Source of the DNA: a virus | Reading direction: 5' to 3' (one strand) | DNA length: 53,552 nt | IMG/VR virus record: IMGVR_UViG_3300046656_000217 | Location: 1 to 53,552 of that record | In this document: piece by piece, positions 47,180 through 53,552 of the stretch | Position numbering within the stretch: the first letter of the stretch is position 1 | Layout: each line of letters starts with the position of its first letter | Made by a program: the position numbers and the translations under genes | The notes under the pieces: model-generated | Database searches by the model: none | What the model saw: the letters and a program-made list of their open reading frames with translations, nothing else | What the model was told of the DNA's origin: nothing

Positions 47180-47736
47180 TAGCTGCTCGGTGTGAGGGTG
47201 ATCCCGTAGATGCCCGAAAGCGTCGACCCGTTGGTCACCGACCGGGTCTGAAGGGCCGTCGCCCACAACGTCCCGACGTTACCCGGGCTCTTGTTGGCGG
47301 TGTCCGTGACGAGCGTACCCGCCAAGGTGGCGTCGGCACTGATCGCGTAGGTGAACACCGTCGAGTTCACCATCACCCCGCTCGCGGCAGCCGTCGGCGT
47401 CCACGTCGGCCGGGTCGTGCCGGTGTAGGACGTGAACTCGGCCCAACCGCCGTGCGACGCCATCGTGTCGTTGACCGACACCCCGGAGAACGCCGTGCTG
47501 TTGATGAGCCCGATCTTCCAACTGGTGATCGGCGTGCCCGAGTTGAACATCACTTCGAGCATGTAGTTCAACCCGACGTACGTCGCCGTGTTGTTGAAGA
47601 ACTGCTCGTTGATCCGCTCGCCGTTGGGGCCGTCCTCCCACCACCGGAACCAGCCGCCGACGCGCATCCGCGTCCGGCCGTTCTTCTTGCCGAGCAATTC
47701 CCAAAGCCGCTGAATGATCCGTTCACGGGGGCTCAT
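47179..47736 (-). CDS. Structural protein, tandem paralog 2
   Basis: 185 residues from ATG 47736, with an extra helical N-terminus (MSPRERIIQRLWELLGKKNG) compared with the neighbour. The rest aligns with the 46679-47179 protein in the GGWF and HGGW segments. Stop and start overlap by one base with the paralog. Two copies may form a hetero-oligomer or evolve different receptor contacts. Confidence 0.65.
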   Translation of the reverse strand: MSPRERIIQRLWELLGKKNGRTRMRVGGWFRWWEDGPNGERINEQFFNNTATYVGLNYMLEVMFNSGTPITSWKIGLINSTAFSGVSVNDTMASHGGWAEFTSYTGTTRPTWTPTAAASGVMVNSTVFTYAISADATLAGTLVTDTANKSPGNVGTLWATALQTRSVTNGSTLSGIYGITLTPSS

Positions 47737-47738
47737 AG

Positions 47739-48164
47739 CTACCTCGGGTTCTTGCGACGGCTGATCGTGCCGGCGTCGGTACTGGTGAGAAGGTAACGGG
47801 CGTCCGGACGGGCGACCGCGAACATCGAAATGATCGTCCCGGCCGGCTTCCCGCCGCCGACGAGTTCGAACGAGCCGGCGATGAGTTGGGGGTCGCCGTC
47901 CTGATCCGTCCACCGGACGAACACGAAATGCCGGCCCGCGTTCGGGTAGAGCGTTCCAAGGAACTCGACGTACCGGAAGACGCCGTGAGTCACGGTCGGC
48001 TGGTAGGACGCCATCAAGGCGGACAGGAGTTTGACCGGCGGGGTGCCGTCCCGGAAGATCTCGATGCGGGGACGGAGATCGGGCCAGTCCGGCACGTACG
48101 CACTGTTCGACGTGCGAATCGTGACGTTGAGATTCATCCCTTGCTGGAACCGGCCACAATACAC
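47739..48164 (-). CDS. Phage structural protein
   Basis: 141 residues if started at GTG 48164 (GGAG upstream), which is better than the long extension. A beta-rich protein with FVRWTDQDGDPQLIAGSFEL and FRYVEFLGTLYPNAGRHFVF, similar in rhythm to phage BppU-type N-terminal domains that read 'FRDGTPPVKLLSAL'. Probably a fibre- or baseplate-side virion protein. Confidence 0.55.
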   Translation of the reverse strand: MYCGRFQQGMNLNVTIRTSNSAYVPDWPDLRPRIEIFRDGTPPVKLLSALMASYQPTVTHGVFRYVEFLGTLYPNAGRHFVFVRWTDQDGDPQLIAGSFELVGGGKPAGTIISMFAVARPDARYLLTSTDAGTISRRKNPR

Positions 48165-48205
48165 GACGGACTCCGGGTCCGTCGTTGGCGCGTCGGTGGC
48201 TGATT

Positions 48206-48739
48206 CTATCCGACGATGAACTGGAAGGTCTGCTTGTGGACCACTGAGGATTCGGCCCACGTCACGTCGGCGGTGTAATTCTGGCCGCTTTCGAGCGCCG
48301 CGACAAGGTTCGGCACGGTCGCGAGCGTCAGATCCAGCAAGTACAACCCGGCCGTCATCCACGTACCGCCGCCGCTATAGGCCCCGTTCCCGTTGGCGTC
48401 GAGTTCGGCGGTCGTCACGGTCAGGACGTCGATGATGTGCAACCCGTTGGCGTTCGTGTTGCCGCCGACACCGGCGATCTGAATGGCCGTTCCGTCCGAA
48501 AGGGTGGTGTCCGCGTTGAAGGTCACCACGATCGGCGACGTGTTCGTCGCCCCGGTGAGCGTCCCGGATTCGAACGGGGCGAGCGTGACGTCCCCCGTGT
48601 TGACTAGACCCTCTTGCCCGTAGATCCGGCAGACCGGGTTGTCGTCGGGATTCGCCGGAAGGCCGGTCGAAAGGTTGACGAGACCCAGGGCGAACCGGGT
48701 ACCCGCCCCGACCGGCAGGTAACCCAAGAAGTCATTCAT
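48206..48739 (-). CDS. Phage structural protein
   Basis: 177 residues (MNDFLGYLPVGAGTRFALGL). Beta-rich, with GTLTGATNTSPIVVTFNADT and a repeated Gly/Asn/Asp pattern (IAGVGGNTNANGLHIIDVLT). It may be a receptor-side virion protein between the DD-peptidase-like protein and other tail genes. No family is recognised. Confidence 0.55.
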   Translation of the reverse strand: MNDFLGYLPVGAGTRFALGLVNLSTGLPANPDDNPVCRIYGQEGLVNTGDVTLAPFESGTLTGATNTSPIVVTFNADTTLSDGTAIQIAGVGGNTNANGLHIIDVLTVTTAELDANGNGAYSGGGTWMTAGLYLLDLTLATVPNLVAALESGQNYTADVTWAESSVVHKQTFQFIVG

Positions 48740-48740
48740 C

Positions 48741-50558
48741 TCATTCCCTCGGGAACTTGGTCGAGTATAGCGTGTAGGCGTCCGCCGTGTAGCGGGCGAC
48801 GCCGATGGTCACCCGCAAGTCGTCCGTCGATCCCTTGGGGCCCTTCATCGCTTCGTTCGATCCGATCCCCACCGGTGCGGTCCCGTCGAACGCCGTCGCC
48901 AAGGAGAACGTGGTCGGCTGCCGCTCGCCCATGAGGTAGAGGGCCCACGTCGAGCCCTCTTTCACGATCGCCAAATGCCGGGGGGCCCCGTTGTAATAGC
49001 ACAGGGTCTCGTTCGACCCGATCGTCGTCTGGGCGAAGGTCACCGCCGTACCGTCGGCACTCGCGTTGATGAAGAAGTTGCCGAACCCGTCCGTCGACAA
49101 AGCCCACTCCCGGTTGTTCGTGCTTTCTTCCCATTTGACAATGTGCCAGATCGACCCCGGGTTGACCCCGATCCCGGCGAACCAGACTTCGGCGGTCATG
49201 TCCCCGCTGCCGACGGTCAGACTCGGGGCGTCCGCCGCGGTGAGGTAGTCCATCTTGAAGGCGACGAACAAAGCCCCCTCGGTCGCGTTGACGGGATCGC
49301 CCATCGTCACCCCGCCGTTCGTCAAGGCTCGGGCGGCGTTGCTCTCGTCCACGATCGACCCGTCGGCCCCGATCAGGAGTTGCACGTCGGTCCAATTCGG
49401 ATCCGGGCCGGCTGCCAGGTCGAGGTACGGGAAGTCGCGGGGCATCCCGTAGATCAGCCCCCGGGCGTCGAGCATGATGCAGTAAAGAGACTTCGACCCC
49501 ATCGTCGCGACGACGCACTCGACGCCGGACGGCGACTCCCAGATCACCGCACACGCACCGGACGTAATCGACGTGAACCCCGGGGCCCAATACCCCTGCT
49601 TGCCGGCGAGCACGCCCGTGTCGCGGATCCCGGCGGGGGCGGCGATCGGCATGTTCGCCCACCAACTGAAGTTGGACATGGTGATGGTCCGCGGGTTCAA
49701 CCCGGTGACCGGCACGCCGACCGACGAGTCGGACTGGATCGTCCGAAGGGCGGCACTCGCGTAGGCGGCGACGCACACCGTTGCGAGATCCCGCGTCGAC
49801 ATGATGTTCCAACTGGTGTCGTACGGCGGCGTCGTCGGGGTGAAGCTGCCGCCGAACGGATCGACGAAGGTCGAGTTGGTCATGCCGAGAATGGTCGCTT
49901 CGGTGTTCATGGTGGCGACGAACGCGGCCATGCCGCCGGCACCCGCCCCGTCGCTCCCGATCACCCGGGCGATCGCCTGGGCGGCGTCGAACCCGCTTGC
50001 GATCAGCAACCCTTGGAGCAACCCCCGCCACGTCACGATGTCGCCGGCCTGGAACCCGGCGGACGTCGAACCGCCGCCGAACGGATCCGTGACGTCCGCC
50101 GTGGTGATCGTCACCGTCTCGGTGTCGAGCACGCCGCTCTTGTACCCGATCGCCAAGTGGGCCGTCATCAACTTCACGGTCGAGGCCGGGAAGTCGTTCG
50201 GGGTGTCCGAGTCGAGGTCGTACAACTCGTAGTCGTTGTCCGTGTCCCGCGCGTAGCCGAACGCCTGCTGACCGCCGGGGATCCCGATCGGAAAGTCAGT
50301 CACGGGTGTCGGAGCGGGGGGTGGGACCGGCGGGACGGGAGGTACGGGAGGGGGCGGCGGACTTGGAGGTTCTTCCTCCTCGTCGAACCGGACGGGTTGA
50401 AGGCCGGGGCGCGTCGCAAGCTCGCCGGGTTTCGTCGCCTGCACGTTGTTCTGGACTTCGGCCGTGCCGGCGGGGCGTCCGCCGGTCGACGGGCCCGAGT
50501 TGGTGTACAACCCGGGCCAGTCGTCGATCGCCGCTACGCCCTTGGGATCTGGTTTCAC
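48741..50558 (-). CDS. Virion protein with DD-peptidase-like and LamG-like domains
   Basis: 605 residues. Residues 1-60 (VAAIDDWPGLYTNSG) look like an anchor to the tail; 62-85 is an acidic, proline-rich linker (EEEEPPSPPPPP). Residues about 95-365 match a DacA-type D-alanyl-D-alanine carboxypeptidase: SxxK as STVK (126-129); the SxN site reads SGF-DAA (188-190, normally SGND); KTG reads KQG (320-322). Residues about 430-600 resemble a LamG/concanavalin-type jellyroll. It may cleave or bind peptidoglycan at entry; substitutions at two motifs may reduce or alter catalysis. Confidence 0.8.
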   Translation of the reverse strand: MKPDPKGVAAIDDWPGLYTNSGPSTGGRPAGTAEVQNNVQATKPGELATRPGLQPVRFDEEEEPPSPPPPPVPPVPPVPPPAPTPVTDFPIGIPGGQQAFGYARDTDNDYELYDLDSDTPNDFPASTVKLMTAHLAIGYKSGVLDTETVTITTADVTDPFGGGSTSAGFQAGDIVTWRGLLQGLLIASGFDAAQAIARVIGSDGAGAGGMAAFVATMNTEATILGMTNSTFVDPFGGSFTPTTPPYDTSWNIMSTRDLATVCVAAYASAALRTIQSDSSVGVPVTGLNPRTITMSNFSWWANMPIAAPAGIRDTGVLAGKQGYWAPGFTSITSGACAVIWESPSGVECVVATMGSKSLYCIMLDARGLIYGMPRDFPYLDLAAGPDPNWTDVQLLIGADGSIVDESNAARALTNGGVTMGDPVNATEGALFVAFKMDYLTAADAPSLTVGSGDMTAEVWFAGIGVNPGSIWHIVKWEESTNNREWALSTDGFGNFFINASADGTAVTFAQTTIGSNETLCYYNGAPRHLAIVKEGSTWALYLMGERQPTTFSLATAFDGTAPVGIGSNEAMKGPKGSTDDLRVTIGVARYTADAYTLYSTKFPRE

Positions 50559-50758
50559 TTCGGGGGTCTCTCGTACACGTTATAGCGGATCCACCCGTCC
50601 TCCTGCACCGGTTCGACGACCACGATCGTCTGGTCCCCGATCTTGTGTTCGCCCGGCTTCATGATGTCGGTGATCTGGCCGGCGAACTGGTTCCGCTCCT
50701 TCTGGCCCATCGCGTGAAAGTGACTGTAGAGAAGGTCGGAAAGGGCCTGGTTAATCAT
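50555..50758 (-). CDS. Hypothetical small protein
   Basis: 67 residues (MINQALSDLLYSHFHAMGQK). Helix, then strands (IKPGEHKIGDQTIVVVEPVQ). It overlaps the start of the DD-peptidase-like gene by four bases, so it may be an assembly partner or be cotranslated for it. Confidence 0.6.
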   Translation of the reverse strand: MINQALSDLLYSHFHAMGQKERNQFAGQITDIMKPGEHKIGDQTIVVVEPVQEDGWIRYNVYERPPK

Positions 50759-50765
50759 CGCGTCC

Positions 50766-51938
50766 TCAACTGGTGGAGTACGGGAGAGAGGGAACGTCGA
50801 AGATGGTCAAGAGCGGACGCCACGGGGAACACGCCTTGTACCCGGCGTACCGGTCGTCGGCGTCCTTGGCCTGGTTGAGACACCGTTGCCAGTCCGCGGC
50901 CTCCCCGGCGATCGCCGGCACCCGGGCCATCGTCCGGTACTGCCGCTGGCACTCCCGGAACACGTACTCGCGGGTGGCGTTGGGCTCGACGTCCAAGAGG
51001 GAGGAGATCACGTACTTCCCGCGGTTGACCGATACCGTGGGGGCGGTCTGAAGGACGAGCGTCGTCCCGTCGGTGACCGAATCGATCACCCCCTCGAAGT
51101 AGGGGGGATTGTCGCCTTCGATGCCGGTCGGGAGGGCCGTGTTGCCCCCCTTGCTCACCCGCAGCACCGTCCCGGCCATTCCCGATTCGAACGCGGTCCC
51201 GTTGCCGTTGACCGTCGAGTTCCCGGAAACGATCGTCACGTCGCCGTCGACCACCTTCCGGTACTGCGGTTTGACGAGATCCGCCTTGTAGCTGAACAGG
51301 ATCGAATATTCGCCGTTCGGGGCCGGGTAGAACCGCGCCGCCTGCCGCTGCGGGACGGTCAGATCTTGGGTGACCGTGAAGATGAACGGGTAGCTCTGAT
51401 TCAGGTAGTAGTCCCGGCCGTACGCCCATTGCGCGATCGGGACGTATTCGAGTTTCTGGCCCGACGGCTGGACGATCGCGTTGAACGCCTCGAAGTAGTC
51501 GGGCGGAAGCGGGTAGAGATCCCGCGGCATCTGGTACGCCTGCGGGTCGGTGATGTCGGCCCCGGGGTTGTTGAACTCGGCGAGTTGAATGACCGACGTC
51601 GAGAACCACTTCTGGACTTGGTACGTCTTCATGGCGATCTGGACGTACCCGTACGCGGCCCACGTCGGGAAGGATCCGCCGGTCAAGGTGATCTGCCGCT
51701 CGCACGTCGCCCCGCCGGTGTGGTCGTACGTGACGGTCCCGGTCGAGTATCCGGTGTTCGTCGGGATCGAAAACATCCGCTTGTAGAACGACCAATCGTG
51801 CATCCGCACGATCCCCAGGTACGCGGCAACCGCCGCCCGGTTCGCGTTCTGGGTGTTCTGCGTGTTCGGATTCTGGCCCGAGTACGCAATGATCGAGTCG
51901 ACCAGATCGCAGTAAGCCATCAGGGAATTTGCGGGCAC
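50766..51938 (-). CDS. Head-tail connector / tail tubular-like protein
   Basis: 390 residues from GTG 51938 (GAGGA six bases upstream). N-terminal helices (YCDLVDSIIAYSGQNPNTQN) are followed by a beta region (YVQIAMKTYQVQKWFSTSVI) and late VFRECQRQYRTMARVPAIAG. The order portal - zinc-ribbon - this gene - fibre resembles podovirus gp11-type tail tube (gatekeeper) proteins, which are commonly 200-400 residues. The role is inferred from order. Confidence 0.55.
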   Translation of the reverse strand: MPANSLMAYCDLVDSIIAYSGQNPNTQNTQNANRAAVAAYLGIVRMHDWSFYKRMFSIPTNTGYSTGTVTYDHTGGATCERQITLTGGSFPTWAAYGYVQIAMKTYQVQKWFSTSVIQLAEFNNPGADITDPQAYQMPRDLYPLPPDYFEAFNAIVQPSGQKLEYVPIAQWAYGRDYYLNQSYPFIFTVTQDLTVPQRQAARFYPAPNGEYSILFSYKADLVKPQYRKVVDGDVTIVSGNSTVNGNGTAFESGMAGTVLRVSKGGNTALPTGIEGDNPPYFEGVIDSVTDGTTLVLQTAPTVSVNRGKYVISSLLDVEPNATREYVFRECQRQYRTMARVPAIAGEAADWQRCLNQAKDADDRYAGYKACSPWRPLLTIFDVPSLPYSTS

Positions 51939-51957
51939 GGTTCGTCCTCGGGATAGT

Positions 51958-51978
51958 TTGCTCTCACTTTGATAGCAA
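51958..51978 (-). repeat. Dispersed palindrome, copy E (overlapping a stop, upstream of next gene)
   Basis: Transcribed strand: arms TTGCTATCA and TGAGAGCAA with centre AAG (one mismatch), followed by ACTATCCCGAGGA. It supplies the last residues and stop of the zinc-ribbon gene (LLSK then TGA) and ends 19 bases before GTG 51938, just ahead of its GAGGA ribosome site. Confidence 0.85.
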
Positions 51979-52542
51979 ACGGCGTTTGGCCTTGATGATC
52001 CGCTTCCCGTTCCGTGGCGCGTGCGCGTTGACGACGTCCTCGACCACCCGCGAGACCTTCTGCCCCGGGTCGACGACCATCCGTTCGTGGACGAGTTCCC
52101 GGACGTTCTTCGCCGAGATCCCGGCCTTCGGGGTGTCGGTGTTGACGTCGCCCTTGGCCTTCACGTTCACCTTCCCCTTGATCCCGAGATTGCGGTGCTC
52201 GGCCACCTGGCGGACGTCGGAGTCTGACCCGACCCACGCCTTCGGATCGCCGGGGAAGCTGGCCAACTGCGGGTCGTACACCTTGCCCGTGACGTTGACG
52301 CCGTGCTTCTTGGCTTGGGCGAGATGGAATTCCCTCATCGCCTCGGACTTGAACTGTCGGCCGAAGTCGGTGGCTTCGGAGTTGTAGACGGTGCAGTCCG
52401 ACACACAGGCCGGTGGAAGAAACCTCCGCGGCGAGTGGATCCCGCAGTCCGGGCAGGTCTGGGGCAGCGCGGCCCCGGCCATCGGCGCCATCTTCTCGAA
52501 GACGACGTCGCACCGGGGGCATTCGTAGGCGTACAGCGGCAT
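51964..52542 (-). CDS. FmdB-type zinc-ribbon protein
   Basis: 192 residues. MPLYAYECPRCDVVFEKMAP and CPDCGIHSP (about 29-38) form the FmdB/CxxC zinc ribbon typical at the N-terminus of regulator-like phage proteins. The rest is basic and mixed (FHLAQAKKHGVNVTGKVYDP). It lies between a head-tail gene and the small gene next to the portal. Possibly a head-completion or assembly factor. The stop lies in the dispersed palindrome. Confidence 0.7.
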   Translation of the reverse strand: MPLYAYECPRCDVVFEKMAPMAGAALPQTCPDCGIHSPRRFLPPACVSDCTVYNSEATDFGRQFKSEAMREFHLAQAKKHGVNVTGKVYDPQLASFPGDPKAWVGSDSDVRQVAEHRNLGIKGKVNVKAKGDVNTDTPKAGISAKNVRELVHERMVVDPGQKVSRVVEDVVNAHAPRNGKRIIKAKRRLLSK

Positions 52543-52551
52543 GTCGATCTC

Positions 52552-52836
52552 CTAAACGACCCTGCGGACGGAAAATCCTACCGGTGCGTCCTCGTCGAGT
52601 GCGGAAAGAACTTCGCCTCTTGGTGCCACCGCGAAACGCCCCTCCTCGGCATTGACCGACGTGCAAGCGCCGTTGAGGTCCGATCCGGCCGGCAATCCGA
52701 TAAATCGAAACGGCGTCCCGCACTCGACGCACTTTATCCGCACGTCGGCCTGCCATCGTTCGACGGGACCGCCTTCGCCCATCTGGATACGGTTGACGTC
52801 CACTTCGGCGGCGAAGTTCATGTGCGCGCACTTCAA
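52552..52836 (-). CDS. Conserved small phage protein with CxxC
   Basis: 94 residues from TTG 52836 (AGGAG seven bases upstream). KCAHMNFAAEVDVNRIQMGE, then IKCVECGTPFRFIGLPAG, is a pattern I recognise from small proteins near phage portals or methylases; the CAH/CVEC residues may bind zinc. Its position next to the portal fits a structural or DNA-packaging helper. No firm function. Confidence 0.65.
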   Translation of the reverse strand: MKCAHMNFAAEVDVNRIQMGEGGPVERWQADVRIKCVECGTPFRFIGLPAGSDLNGACTSVNAEEGRFAVAPRGEVLSALDEDAPVGFSVRRVV

Positions 52837-52845
52837 GGAAGACTC

Positions 52846-53552
52846 CTACGCGGCCATCGCGGGTTGGGGTGTGCCGCCCTTGGCGCCGCCCTTGCCCGGT
52901 TCCGGGGCCGGCGCACCCGGCGGCAGGGTGGGCCCCATGCCGGGCATCATGAGCGGGGCGAAGTTGACGAGCGACTGATCGATGTCCATCGACTTCTTCC
53001 AGAGGGCGAGAATCTGGTTCACCGCGTCGATGTTCCCGGTCATCTGGAAATACTGAATGGCGATCGGCATGACGTTCTGCATGAGTGCCGTCGCGTTCTC
53101 CGCGTCCCGGCTGCGGTTCGGCTTCCGGATCGAACCGGCCTCGACCCGGTATTGAAGATCGTACAGCATCGACGCCGGATCCTGATTCACCACAAGCATC
53201 TGCCAGAGGGCGGCGCCGGGCTTGCCAAGGAACGGCATGACGTCGTTGCCCTGAAGGTGCCACCGGCTCGCGAACGCCTCCCGGCGGGCGATGAGCGATT
53301 GCCAGTCCTCGACCCGGTTCGCCATGTCCTCGGGGCGGATGTTCGCCTGGTCCTTCTTGATCTCGGCTTCCGCGGCCGAGCGGTACTGCCGGTTCGACTG
53401 GCCGTACATGAGTTCCGACAGACCCGTCGCCTTGTCGAACCACCCTTCCAGCATCTCGATGATCTGCCACATGTCGGTGTTCGCCGGCATCTGTTGAATG
53501 AACTGCACCGCTTCCCGGGCGTCCTTGTACTCCTCGGTCAGTTCCAGAAGCG
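52846..53552 (-). CDS. Portal protein, C-terminal part (5' end outside window)
   Basis: About 235 residues are visible, and the frame runs past the right edge. The sequence has the helical, acidic Q/E-rich character of a podovirus portal C-terminus (QFIQQMPANTDMWQIIEMLE, ATGLSELMYGQSNRQYRSAA) with IARREAFASRWHLQGNDVMP. It is the first gene of the leftward tail block. The end (PTLPPGAPAPEPGKGGAKGG) is a flexible tail. The terminase gene, expected nearby, is not in the window. Confidence 0.7.
   Translation of the reverse strand, partial: LLELTEEYKDAREAVQFIQQMPANTDMWQIIEMLEGWFDKATGLSELMYGQSNRQYRSAAEAEIKKDQANIRPEDMANRVEDWQSLIARREAFASRWHLQGNDVMPFLGKPGAALWQMLVVNQDPASMLYDLQYRVEAGSIRKPNRSRDAENATALMQNVMPIAIQYFQMTGNIDAVNQILALWKKSMDIDQSLVNFAPLMMPGMGPTLPPGAPAPEPGKGGAKGGTPQPAMAA

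Overview
The window looks like most of the genome of a tailed double-stranded DNA phage, or a closely related prophage, with a short-tailed (podovirus-like) virion. It encodes scaffold, major capsid protein, part of a portal, a nozzle-like tail protein and very large internal (ejection) proteins, and no tail sheath or tape measure is visible. Base composition is GC-rich, and GTG and TTG starts are common. The host cannot be named from sequence alone. The TIGR03299-type protein, the CsrA-like protein and the GC-rich codon use fit a GC-rich environmental bacterium, and a planctomycete is my guess only. Both edges cut through structural genes (1-437 and 52846-53552). Large terminase and DNA polymerase are not present, so part of the genome lies outside or the DNA is circularly permuted.

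There are three transcription blocks. Block A (10967 down to 1, minus strand) runs from accessory genes, through a phage sigma-70 factor cotranslated with a cysteine-cluster protein, to scaffold, capsid and small virion proteins. Block B (11672-33418, plus strand) is the early/middle region. It opens with a cassette array: a TIGR03299/DUF932 protein, an AAA+ clamp-loader-like ATPase and several small genes, most with the same GAGGGTCTGAC leader, and several separated by terminator-like hairpins. It continues with a CsrA-like regulator and a recombination/DNA-processing set (coiled-coil protein, ERF annealing protein, YqaJ exonuclease, ParB-like protein, SF2 helicase, Ref-type nuclease, C5 cytosine methyltransferase, RusA-like protein, serine recombinase), with many small zinc-ribbon proteins. 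Block C (53552 down to 33415, minus strand) holds portal, tail and fibre proteins and the ejection proteins. A single plus-strand gene (41615-42370) sits inside it.

Four features stand out. (1) Three consecutive ejection proteins (33415-39316) share an N-terminal module of about 90 residues. Two of them carry compact enzyme-like domains behind it: a kinase-like fold and an ADP-ribosyltransferase-like domain. This suggests a modular system for loading effectors into the virion and delivering them at infection. (2) A dispersed palindrome with 9-bp arms occurs five times, always in the same orientation relative to local transcription. Three copies lie 18-23 nt before a start codon and two are read in frame inside proteins. 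A sixth, weaker relative lies before the scaffold gene. (3) The cytosine methyltransferase gene overlaps for almost its whole length with a second, protein-like reading frame that has its own ribosome-binding site. (4) Two intergenic regions (17876-17963 and 27892-28348) fold on paper into branched RNA structures. A structural protein with a DD-peptidase-like domain and altered active-site motifs is also notable. No tRNA, rRNA or CRISPR array was seen.
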